This document shows, one piece after another, positions 10,018-19,979 of a DNA stretch of 64,000 bases. A program made the translations under genes and the position numbers. The stretch is from Gautieria morchelliformis (Eukaryota; Basidiomycota; Agaricomycetes; Gomphales; Gomphaceae): contig WHVA01000026.1 of the NCBI GenBank assembly GCA_015179125.1, forward strand, positions 401,875 to 465,874. The letters are read 5' to 3'. The notes under the pieces were generated by a model that was not told where the DNA came from, did not search any database, and was given only the letters and a program-made list of their open reading frames with translations. Position 1 is the first letter of the stretch. Every line of letters begins with the position of its first letter.

Positions 10018-11702
10018 GATGGGAGCTGGATTGGGCCGGGCATACCTAGTGGCCCTGTTCTTTCGCATCGAGACATCCCTTGCGCGCTGTGATGTTGACA
10101 TCACGGCACTTACCGATGAATTTCAGGCCCGCCTTGAAGTGACCTTTGCCCTCAACAAGGAACAGGCGGTGCGTGTATAGCTGTACGTCCCAGCCCGCCG
10201 CTCTCACCGGCCCCTACCTCAGGCCAACATACGCCTGGTTGCCCAAGACCTGATATATTCAAGCCACCGAACATCATATCTCACACTGTTTTTGGATGTT
10301 GATGTGCGTTGGACCGCCGTCTTTGAACATCACCTAAGATAGGGGACACCAGGAACCAACCACCTTTACGTAAGCGAGCACGCCAGTAGCAGCCGCCTTC
10401 CGACATCCTCAATTCCACCGACATATATTAAGGTCTGACTTATTTGAGTCCTAAGGGTTTCTCTCAATATGTCTAGTTTGAATTTGTAGGAAAGGGTTTA
10501 GCTAAATAATGCAGGGTAGCTGAGTTATATACTCTTGAAGTGCAGACTAAGAATTTTTTTCCAAATACTTTATTTTGTGTTTTGGAACCGTTTGGGACAC
10601 ATTTTGTATTTTCCAACCACAACATTTGGCGCGTCACGTGACATTATTTGTCAGCTTTCTCAGCGCTTGGACGTTGGCGCTCAGTGACGGATGACCATTC
10701 TGGGAGGTCACGTGCCACGTGACACAGCAAATTGGTCAAACATGGGCAGAGTCCCTTGCCCAGTAACATATTAGCAAGTCAATCAAAAGTATAGTAATTA
10801 GATACAAAATTTACACTTCTGTATATCAAAATTGAATTATCTGGCACACTTTTGGAAAATTTGAAATCCAAGTCTTTCGATTTGGCGCATCACATGATCT
10901 AAGCGCTCGCTTACGTCAGGGTGGTTGGTTCCTGGTGTCCCCTATCTTATGCTCACCGAACCCTGTTTCCAGGCCCTTGTCCGCAAGGATTGGAAACGCC
11001 TCGGCATTATTAATGTTTACGGGAACCCATCGCGCGAGAAAATAGTTAGCTCCAGCATCAAGCAAATCTGCTCAAGTGTACGAAATGCCTGGCGTGCCGA
11101 TGTGGGTGCTCTCAGAGCCTGCAATACTCAGAACTGACACTGCACGGCCAGATCCGGGACAGTTGCCTCGGGAGCAAGACCGTGTGTCTTGCCCAGTTCA
11201 CCTTCGAAAGTGCTAGCAAATACAAGACGGGTGGTCCTGGAAAAGACCTCAGTGCAATGTACAGTGTCCACAATGCACTACTAGTGAGTGCCAGGTTTGT
11301 GATCCTCGTGCACACTCACATGCCTCCCTGCCAGCGTCGCTTCACATATGAAAACCCCGCGCTCGTTGACCGGGTGGAAGGGGAACCCGACGACGACGAT
11401 GCCCCAAATCCGAGGGACAAAGAGACCCGAAAACGCAAGAAAACCGCAGTTGCACGTGTCAATAAGGGTGAGGACTACTGGTCCTGCGTGGATAGTTGGT
11501 TCATGGGGCTGATCACCGCATGGGGCGCTGATATAGGGTCAGGCGATTGGAAACAGTGTGTGAGATCACTCTTGGTGCTCACAACTCACTCATAGGCCCT
11601 GGGTGCATACTAGATACATTGATGAAATGTGTCAGCGCGATGCTGACATGTTCCCGCAAGTCAACACCAACTATGCAATTAGCTATGCAGTGCCCAGTTG
11701 AG
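10018..11702 (+). CDS. hypothetical Agaricomycete protein, multi-exon, interrupted by a TIR element
   Basis: Protein-like exons are separated by short introns. An acceptor near 10017 precedes MGAGLGRAYLVALFFRIETS. After the TIR element the frame LTEPCFQALVRKDWKRLGI..VRNAWRAD runs to 11137. QFTFESASKYKTGGPGKD..YSVHNALL runs to 11283. Intron 11284-11332 leads to RRFTYENPALVDR..KGEDYWSCVDSWFMGLITAWGAD, and a last piece RYIDEMCQRDADMFPQ ends near 11702. The gene probably starts left of 10018, but 9000-10000 gave no convincing exon. The family is unknown to me. Basic KKRKK-like residues in the middle could be a nuclear signal. The insertion at 10337-10947 probably disrupts it. Confidence 0.4.
10337..10947. 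mobile_element. 611-bp non-autonomous TIR element (MITE), TA target site
   Basis: Perfect 28-bp terminal inverted repeats (10337-10364 and 10920-10947, outer end agataggggacacc) continue after three mismatches for 12 more paired bases (to 10379 and from 10905). The dinucleotide TA flanks both sides (10335-10336 and 10948-10949), as with Tc1/mariner-type insertion. The inside is A+T-rich with no ORF of note. It lies within or beside an exon of the surrounding hypothetical gene. Confidence 0.83.
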
Positions 11703-11760
11703 CCGTGCGGCACCGCTGCAAGCGACCACAAATACGGCACTGCAGAAAGCGCCGGCACCT

Positions 11761-11990
11761 AAAAATCGGATGAAACGGAACTTGATTTCAGTACAAAACC
11801 AGCTAAAAATCAGTACTTGAGCACTGATTTTTAGCTCCCAAAGCATTCCCAGCCCCTTCGACCATGAACTGATTTCTAGTAGTGAAAATGTCCCACTTTG
11901 TACTGTTTTTTAGCTCAAAAAGAACTTAATTCTAGCTTGTTTAGCACTAATAAAAAGTACATTCAGAACTAATTTTTAGGTACATATATT
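11761..11990. repeat. A+T-rich block with iterated ACTGATTTTTAG motifs
   Basis: It contains a perfect 14-bp inverted repeat, agctaaaaatcagt at 11801-11814 and its complement at 11823-11836. Further near-copies of actgatttttag occur at about 11866, 11899 and 11966. Similar blocks occur at 15000-15130 and 43270-43390. No coding potential is seen. Confidence 0.5.
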
Positions 11991-12529
11991 ATTGCCTAGC
12001 GAGCGGATAGGAACTGGTACTGGACAGAAACAGGACAGAAATACTGAGATATGCAGCCACCATGAAACTGAAGTATGAGCTGGCGTAGCGCCTGACAGGA
12101 CTGGTAACAACTGAACCCACAGGAAGTCCGGCGTCCATTCGAGGGAATATGTGGGGAACCCCTGCGAGTATGACGAGTGGCACTGAGATGGCATTAAGTG
12201 CGAACGAAGGTGGGTCTCCAGTTGAGGTAGTCATGGACAAATTTGTGGCCTCTGGACGAGGGGAAGACAGCAAGGGCAGACAAGAGAGGCAGTGTCAAAC
12301 TCAACACTGAGCAGGAGAGGAATCATGGGTGGATGCACTGCGCAGGTTGCTGTAGGCCATTTCCTTGATATACAACGACGCAGGTGAGTGACGGTGCAAA
12401 TAGATAGGAGCTGCGTACGTCAATTTCGCCTGAGAGTAGAACATCGTATAGGAAGGGACATCCACACACACGACACTACAAGCCAAGCGCTCCGTCTCGA
12501 GCGAGGTCCGCTGCAAGTCCGCGTCGCCG

Positions 12530-13410
12530 TCCGACGGCGCGCGCTGGGGCTCCCCCTCCGCACCCGCGCCGTTCGTGCGCATCATGCGCTCGTGAGTATT
12601 CGTCATGGGGTCGTGTGGTGTTGCTGTGGGCCCTGTCATGTCATCAGGTGTCCGCATGGCTGCGTCTTGAGTCCTCGACGCCTGTGCCGCCGCTGTCCCC
12701 CTCCTCACCATCTCTCTGTCACTCATTCCCATCCCCCTCGTCTCCCTTTCCCTCGGCCCCTTGTTACTCATCTCCTGGGCCTGCTTCATGGCGTTTTTTG
12801 TCGGTGCTGTGGGCTCGCGAGTCGTCATGGGGGTCATGGCGATAAGGGTGTGCTTTGCAGGGTCATCTAGGGGTGCTGTGTGGATGGCACTCTGGCTCTC
12901 CGGCTCCGTGATCTCGCGTGTCCCTGTTGCGTCCTCGTTGGTCTTTCTGGCTGGCCGCTTCTGTCCCTTGTCTGTCCCTATCCCTCTGCCTGGTCCCTGT
13001 CTCCTTTGTCCCCATCATCTGGTGGGTCTGTGCTGCGACGTCATTCGTCTGTGCCGCTGTCCTGCGAATCAGCGTGTTCTTGGGTGTTCCCTGCCCTGCG
13101 TTGCGTCTCTGTGACGCGTCCTCGCGTGTCCCCGTCGCTGCGTCATTCGTGCGCGTCATGCGCTCGCGAGTATTCATCGTGGGGTTGTGTGGGGATGCCG
13201 TGTGGGACTGGGTCATGCTCTGGACCGTCTGTGTGGCTTCGTCCTGTGTCCTTGCCACCTCCGCCGTCTCCCCTCTCTGCCTCATCATGCTCTCCCTTGT
13301 CCCGTTCATTCTTCCCTCGTGCTCCCTTGTTCCCATCTCATTCCTGTCGTCCCTCGTCACCATGATCTTGCGGGCCCACGTCGCAGCGTCGTTCGTCTGT
13401 GCCGCTGTCA
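12530..13410. repeat. Degenerate tandem duplication, period about 576 bp
   Basis: The stretch around 12565-12690 recurs at about 13140-13265 (for example tcatgcgctcg followed by gagtattc, then ggggt-gtgtgg). Both strands show long but low-complexity frames (Thr, Arg, Asn and Met-rich on minus; Ser, Cys and Leu-rich on plus). I take these as repeat artefacts, not proteins. The 12000-12530 flank holds no gene that I can support. Confidence 0.45.
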
Positions 13411-13439
13411 CGTAGGCGTAGGCGTCGCTGGGGCCTCCT

Positions 13440-13880
13440 GCGTCGGCACGGCGCCCGCGGTTCATTGCGACGTGTTGCTCCCCATGAGAGTGAAGCCGCT
13501 TTGCGGGCAGCCGTCCTTCCAGAAGCCACTGCCCGTCCGCACGCTCGCGAGCGCGCCCACGCGGGGCCGGACGGCTCGACCCACCCGGAGCTCTGGAGGT
13601 ACTTGCGCATGGGGACGCTGAGGAGCGCAGCGCCCTGGGTGCCCCAGTCGGCGACGAGGAGGGCGTGCAGCGCCGCGTGGGTGGACATGGAGATGAGGAA
13701 GGCACGCGGGGAGGCGGCGGGGGCGATGGTGTGGGCGTAGGGCTTCCTGCGCGGCGGTCAGAACAAAGTACACAGTGATGCACATGCACAGGCACAGGCG
13801 CAGGGGCACGCAGTGGCTTACGAGAAGAACACGACGTCGGCGTCTTGGATGAGCTGGGCAGCGGCACGGTCCGCGGGGTC
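13440..13880 (-). pseudogene. PfkB-type (ribokinase-like) sugar kinase fragment
   Basis: Minus-strand frames around 13690-13870 read DPADRAAAQLIQDADVVFF, then an intron-like gap, then AQEALRPYAHTIAPAASPRAFL, MSTHAALHALLVADWGTQGAALLSVP and YLQSSGWVEPSG. This resembles the core of basidiomycete ketohexokinase/ribokinase-like proteins, but the ATP-binding Gly-Ala-Gly-Asp motif is not present. Downstream on the minus strand the frame runs into the 576-bp repeat. I read it as a captured or degraded exon group. The family call is tentative. Confidence 0.35.
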
Positions 13881-14317
13881 AGTGTCCGTGATGACAGGGG
13901 ATGGGGGAGACGACACACCTGCTCGACGCCCGCGCGGGTGACTCCGAGACTGAACACACAGCGACAACAACAACAACAACAAAAATCCGGATGAAAGCTG
14001 AGTAAGCTATCACTGGGGTGAATATATGACATACCACTCATTGGCCATGGCCCGTACGTCTACAGGAAGCATCCATAGGGCGGGTCACAGCCAGTCGCTG
14101 CGAAGATTATAAGTACGATATCATGTCCATCAGTGAAAGAAGAGAAAAACATAAGAGGTCACAGTTTGTACGCGATGGTTTGGTAGCGACCGCAGAGGGG
14201 CGCCCACTGCGAACACACGACGTGGAAGGTGCATAGAATCATAAGGATCAAACCGTGGGTTCTGACGAATCCGATAGAGTCAACGCTCGCGCGCTCCCGG
14301 AGAGGTGTCCTACTCAC

Positions 14318-14469
14318 TGATGCTCTGATAAGTCAGTGTCAAAATAGACCGCCTCAGCGGTGACAAGGTCGAGCTGCTCGTCGAAGACAACAGCGCACAG
14401 CTGCTCGGTTGCCAACTCGAGACCAAGAAAATGGGTGGGTTTACCAGCTGGGGGCGTCTTGGAAAGCAT
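14318..14469 (-). pseudogene. FGGY-type kinase first exon (D-xylulose-kinase-like) fragment
   Basis: An ATG at 14469-14467 opens MLSKTPPAGKPTHFLGLELATEQLCAVVFDEQ..YFDTDLSEHQ, which fits the N-terminal phosphate-binding strand of FGGY carbohydrate kinases. In D-xylulose kinases this reads LGLDLSTQQLKA. A donor-like GTGAGT at 14317 ends the exon. No second exon with the expected catalytic region follows on the minus strand, so only the first exon is kept. It sits just 3' of a membrane-protein-like exon (14540-14640), so the two form a chimera. Confidence 0.5.
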
Positions 14470-14539
14470 GTTTGAGCTAAGAGAATGTGTAGAGTATGAG
14501 AAAGAGAAAAGAAAGTGATGAAAAAAGAAAGTGATGGGT

Positions 14540-14640
14540 GTCGGGTGGAGAATGCAAAGGCCGGTCAGCACCCCAACACCCCGAGTAATCAAACAGGGGA
14601 CAAAGATGTACCCACCCAAATCTTCCAGGATTGACCTCCC
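14540..14640 (-). pseudogene. Exon fragment shared with 40.1 kb: hydrophobic membrane-protein-like segment
   Basis: The minus strand reads SILEDLGGYIFVPCLITRGVGVLTGLCI, a hydrophobic stretch ending at an intron-like boundary. The DNA aligns clearly with 40080-40180 (NIGRFGNFVPFLIFQGVGALTGLFI), including the flanking tattgacctccctcatccaca. The parent gene is not recognised. Confidence 0.5.
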
Positions 14641-14999
14641 TCATCCACATCACTCCTGAGGCGTCTCGCTAAAGTTGTCAAGGACATCTGTCAGAGCCAG
14701 AGAATAGTTTAGCTTCGATGGGGGATTCCGCGTGTCTCAGCACCGGTGTGTTGATCCGCCCAAGGCAGCAGATGTATGCGCTTGCAATGGGGTCGAGGAA
14801 GGAAGGCTATTAAAGCAGAGAATCAAAAGAATTCGGGAAAGAAAGCAGTGACCTGTACATGGTGGACAAGCAGCTGTCTGCAGTCGACAGAAGCGGCGAT
14901 TTTGAAGACGGTGTTTGTGGACCCGGAGATTGATCATGATTAGGTAGAAAAAATAATTCATTGGTCATTGGTCATTGGTACTGTACTGTTTGACTTTGC

Positions 15000-15160
15000 A
15001 TTTTGTCCTGTACTTAAATTTCAGTACTTGTATAGTACTGATTTTTAGTGCTCTGTGAAACTATTTTTTGGGGACTAAATTTCAGTACAAGTCGGTACTG
15101 TAATTTAGCTGTAGTGCAAGCGGAACTGAAATATAGCGCTTATTCATCCTACAGTGATGG
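15000..15160. repeat. A+T-rich block related to 11.8 kb and 43.3 kb
   Basis: Alternating gtactgatttttagt and actaaatttcagtac motifs are inverted relative to each other and end at tcctacagtg (15147-15156). A similar end, tcctacagtg, is at 43396-43405. From 15160 to 16190 I see no gene. Confidence 0.45.
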
Positions 15161-16197
15161 TGGTGGCACCCCCTTCCGTTCGACGAGGAGCACTAGATGC
15201 GATCTTGAACATGGCCTAAAGTACCATTGATGAACTGTCTATTATAACAAATAAAATACATTTCTGGAGATCCTTGGGAAATTGAGAGTGTCGGGGGATG
15301 AATCGTCTTTGTCTGTGTTTGGCTGAACCGGGAATTTCTTGAACGACACTGTGATGTTGGCCCGCAGCCTGCCCTCATTCCACCATTCTGATCTGAGCTC
15401 AGTCTAACAAGCTATAACCACTGCTGTGTCCTGTGTCCACGCGAACTGATCTATGGCTTTTCGCTTCGGCTGTCGTGGCTGGTTAGGACTCACTTCAGCT
15501 GTTGGGGCCAATGTTCGTCTGGTCTAGTTCCCTCTAGTGCTACTTAGGGCTGCTGGCTACACTTGGGGCTGTAGCTGCTTAGGGCTTGCTGGCTCTGGCT
15601 CACGCTGTAATAGCTAGTGCTCAGGTTCTTTTCTATGCTTCAGCTAATGACAGACTGGCACTCCCATGAGGGGTGTTTCCACCGCGGCTGTGGCTTTATG
15701 CGTGGGGCCACATTAGCGGTATGTCCTCTTCGCTCATGAGTTGATTGCACTGACCAGACCCCACCGTCCCCCCCCAGCACCTGGCGATGGTGACAACATG
15801 GTTCCGAGCCACCGCACATGGACATGTCATGTGTTCTAGAGTAGATTAAAATAATATATTTATTATAAACAATTTGTGGAGCAGAATAAATATAGAATGG
15901 TGGAAGGAAGACCGAGCCCGGTTTGGAATCAGGACGGTTGTGCCAGGCATAGGGGCGCGTCTATACCGGGCAGAGACTGCGCTCATGCTGAGCCCAGCTT
16001 GATATCACGCAAGCCAGGATCAAGCCTCCCGGATTCCATTGGAGCACAAGTGCCCGCAATACTGGGCTCAGGTGGCCTCCCGCTTGGAAACCGCACAGCT
16101 TGACCGTCTGCCTGTGTACATGCGTGTTCGATTCAGACGCCGGCACTGTCCTACGCCTCAACCGACCCCGGTGACCGCCGACCGTCCTTACGCCTCT

Positions 16198-16320
16198 ACA
16201 TACGGTGCACCTCGCCCCGTATCCCGCCTGTCAGTACGGTGCACGTGCCACGTAACCCGCCTCTCACTACGGTGCACTTGTACCGTACATATACAGCGCC
16301 CCTCGCGTACTACGGCGCAC
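16198..16320. repeat. Short degenerate tandem repeat, about 35-bp unit
   Basis: Three to four copies of tacggtgcac followed by a CCGTA/CGTAA segment and ccgcct-tca. It lies in a stretch (15160-16730) where I see no gene. Confidence 0.5.
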
Positions 16321-16735
16321 ATGCATGAGAGCTATGAGCCTGGACAGACGTATTAGGTCTGGTGTACATCCTACTGTAATCGAGTTACATAAAGTAAATT
16401 TGTGAGAACCCCTCAGATAAGTATACACCCCCGAGATATACACCTTTGACGGCAGCATCTCCGGCGGGTTTGTCTGGCCTGTGCGAGTGCGCCGTACGTC
16501 CCGCCAGGACATATATATGGGTGGACTGTGCGGCAGCCGCTGCCACAGAGGATGAGGGGCGCAAAGCTGGTATTTACTGCGCTGGAACAGAGGTGTGCGA
16601 AAGAGGCCCCTAGCAAATAACGCACTACAACTGACTCGCACTTGACCAAAAGGCGAGTCGTTGCGGGCGTAAAAATGTGCGACAACGAACGAACAACGAA
16701 CCGGGACCCGAACCCTTTACGCACGGTAAAGCGAT

Positions 16736-18200
16736 TCAGTCTTCGGGCGCGCGCTGGCACCCCCCGGGCAGTAAGAACTTGAACTGGTCCGCGTTCCGTA
16801 TGAGGTGCTGAGGTAAGCCGACGGCACTCTGCGACCTGCTGGACTGGTCATAAAAACGAGTCTCGGAATGTGGCGTTGGGGCTTACGCATCGGGATGCAT
16901 CAGAGAGAGCATGTCTTTGTACTGGATAAGCGGTTGGCGGGGTCAGTTGGGTCGAGGACGTTAAGTGAATATTTGGCGGGACGTACGGAATATGCCTGAA
17001 GGTCGAGATGATGAATGAGTGTTGAGTGCGTAGAACGGGAGTAACGACGGACCTCAGGCAACATGTTAAATATATCCGTACCCTCGCATATCACCTTCTG
17101 AATCCTCGCTGGAGAGAGAAGGGACCGATCTCCCCCGATACGATCGGCGTGCGAGAAACCTACGCGCAAACCACACATAAGTTCATTAATTTGATGCCAG
17201 CCAAAGTCACCACCGGGAACTGAAAAACCGCACCTTTCATTTTCGTCACGAACTCGTGGATATACCTGAAACAATAACTGCAGCGCCCGTCAACGTCAAC
17301 GTCAGCCACCGGCGGCGCACGCAGCCGCAGCCAACCATGGGAGAAGCCGCGCACCTGCAATGCCACCCCGCATCCGCCAACACGACGTCCGTCGCCTTCG
17401 AATGCATGTAGAACTCGCGGGCGCCCCACTCGTGTATCTGCGCGCGCCAGCTCCCCCAGCCGTACGGCCACTCAAACGAGTAGATGTAGTTGCGCATCTG
17501 GAGGTGCAGCGGCGAGGGCGCCGCGCACGCTTTGATGAGACGCAGGGTATGCGCGGCCGGGATCTCGTCCACGTCCGAGAAGACGACGAGCGGGCGCGCC
17601 TGCGCGGGGACATGCGCGTTGATCAGCGCGGTCATCGCAGCGCGCTGGTCGCGCTCGACGTCGAACGCAGTCTCTCCGCGCGCGGGGACGCGCCCGCTGA
17701 TGAGCTTATAGACGATCTTGCCGGCGAAGGCGTCGAAGCGGGCGCGATTCTGCGAAAAGACGGGCGCCTTCAGGATGCCCGTGAACGTACCTACGAAGAG
17801 GCAGGCATGTTTGGTCAACGATCAACGAAAAAAAGGCACAAACGGCGATGAACATACGGTCGCTTTCGATGATGAAGAACTTGTCGACGACCGTATCGAG
17901 CTCGTGCATCCGTATCTCGAGCAGGTCCAGCTCCGTGCTGAACAGCACCGCGTCCCACACATCCGGCGCGCGCGCGCGGTCCCGCAGGGTCCAGCCGTGC
18001 AGCGCACAGTGCTGTGCGTCGAACGCGGTGCCTTCCGCGTAGTAGTGGGGGACGACGCGCCGCGGGCCGTCGGGCGTGTCCCATAGCGGGCGGGAGCCGT
18101 AGGAGATGGTGTTCCGGATCTGGTAGGCGTAGGTGTAGAGAAGGAAGAAGAGGGCGAGGGCGGCTGCGAGGGAGAGGAGTCGCCGATGCCGGCGATCCAT
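16736..18200 (-). CDS. GT17 family glycosyltransferase (beta-1,4-mannosyl-glycoprotein GlcNAc-transferase-like)
   Basis: Seven exons give 354 codons in one frame: 18200-17858, 17790-17355, 17277-17234, 17159-17053, 16995-16987 (a 9-nt micro-exon, Ala-Tyr-Ser), 16921-16887 and 16826-16736. All introns begin GT and end AG. Residues about 8-28 form a hydrophobic signal anchor ([16 protein letters not shown]) after a basic start, as expected for a type II Golgi protein. Family motifs are [38 protein letters not shown] (likely metal/donor site), [24 protein letters not shown], and a terminal [19 protein letters not shown]17 enzymes add N-acetylglucosamine to the core mannose of N-glycans; the fungal acceptor is not established here. 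No break was found. A (GA)n tract lies just upstream of the ATG. Confidence 0.88.
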
Positions 18201-18230
18201 GGGGAGAGAGAGAGAGAGAGAGAGAGAGGC
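18201..18230. repeat. (GA)n microsatellite at the GT17 start
   Basis: About eleven GA units lie immediately 5' of the GT17 ATG (minus strand), in what would be the 5' leader. It could vary in length between strains. From 18230 to 19450 I see no gene that I can support. Confidence 0.8.
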
Positions 18231-19450
18231 GGTGACACGCCCGGCCAGTGACCGAACTCTGTTGACATCTGTGGGTGCGTCGGCTTCCAAAGCTGCCGGC
18301 CCTTGCCATCACAGTTGATCTTTGTATTTGAAGTGCGTGTCCCTAATCTCATACCATGTGTATCAATACTACAGTATATGGCATATGCACAGCGTCGACG
18401 CAACCGTTCTCTAATGCTTATACTAGTACGAAAATATACTTGAATATTCAAGAATAAAACCACATGATTATTATCAGTGCTACTACTATAAAGCTGTACT
18501 ACTCTGAGCTAGAGATACATTTCCAGAAGGAGGTTCAAAGACTCTCATGCCAAACTGCATATGCCCTTCATGTTAACGTGGACAAATGGCTCGAGCATGG
18601 CCTGTGCACCCACCCTCTGGATTTTCTCTCGTCTGCACCCATGTTCTTCATTGAAAAACACTGCCCAACATCCCTTTCCAGTCACACAGCCGTGGATCTG
18701 CATGGAAAATGTGGGGATGCTGCTATCTCCGCCACATTCTCAATGCCCCGCCAAAGGCCTTCATGCGAGAGCAGTTCAAGCTCACAATGGGACTCTCCAG
18801 CTCTTGCCTGGGCGGTTCGCCAATGCCAAACCATCCACGAACCTAGAATGTCGGTTGTAAGCGTTGTACTGCTTTCCTGGAAGAGCCGGTGGACAAGAGT
18901 GTGCTAGTCTCCAGGTGAAAAGACAAGAATTCGTATTCGCGTCCACTCAGCGTGACGGTTTTCAAGTCTTCAAATCTTTGAGTAGTTGTATTGCCAATTG
19001 CAGTTGCTAATGCTTGACGGGAGCGGTGCGCAAGCATTGATCTAGGGGTAGTTTACACCCATCGACTCTGGTAGTGGGAAGTGTACTGATGGTTGCTCCC
19101 ACACGCCACACAGTGACACTTCCCAGTGAAGCCCTGGGGACTTTGAATGAAGTTAGATACCGTCTTTGAGTGCATTAATTGATTATTCCTATTGATCACC
19201 AATGCGATTGGAAACCAGCAATGCCGTTCCTAGATCCGCGACACGACTCTGACTCTGAGGTCATATCAAACATCTCCAAGATAACCAATATCCTCAGAGT
19301 CTCAAGGGAACAGTCGACATCCTCATCATCGGCATCCGTATAATCGCTCTGGTCTTGGTCAGAAGACAAGAGTGAATGGGGAAAGTTCTCATTCTTCATC
19401 AACGTCCATCCAATCATCGACAGGGACGTACCACTCTCCTGGGACGGCTG

Positions 19451-19523
19451 TGGTGAAGACCTTGCTGGCCACCCAAGGCTCTGCAACTGGCAGAACCTTC
19501 GGTGGCCAGCAAGGTCTTCACCA
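19451..19523. repeat. 73-bp palindrome (fold-back)
   Basis: Perfect 23-bp arms (19451-19473 and 19501-19523, outer end tggtgaagacc) continue inward with 9 of 11 pairs around a 5-base loop (aactg). A third, diverged copy of one arm lies near 19600-19630 (cttctgtggccaacaagg). It is probably the remnant of a fold-back or MITE. The flanks 19560-19979 hold no gene. Confidence 0.7.
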
Positions 19524-19979
19524 TAGAAAACTCTTGTGATTATGGTCGGGTCATTGCGCATAGTGAGTGTATCATGACCTCACCATAGTCACAGAACAGA
19601 GCCTTCTGTGGCCAACAAGGGGCTGGCACCATTGCATTCAAGAGTGGTGCCACATCTCAGCTGAGGCGCTTTTAACATTTATATATAATTAATGAGAAGA
19701 TATGTTGATCTATATGTTATCAATGGTAGTGGTAAAAATGGGATGCTGAAGTTGTGAGTTTTACCATGTGGGACCCCCCTAAGCGGTTAGCCATGTTACT
19801 GTTTGGGATCCAGACCCAAGGCTGGTGGCCCCCCACCCCTTCCCTCTATATCATATTATTTTGTTGTGGTAAAATTATGCAATTTGTATTCTGTGATATT
19901 CATATCAGCACATTATTGATAATATTTGTGTTGTTAGATAAATTGATTTTTGTAGTCTATAATAGTATATGGTAGGACA

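Noticed and set aside
12863-14041. 392-codon minus-strand ORF
   Set aside because: It is built from the degenerate 576-bp repeat and from out-of-frame readings of the PfkB-like remnant. Composition is low complexity and no domain pattern is seen.
16670-16770. tRNA-like stretch on the minus strand (ggttcgggtcccggttcg)
   Set aside because: The putative T-arm has only three pairs, no acceptor stem closes, and the region overlaps the last exon of the GT17 gene.
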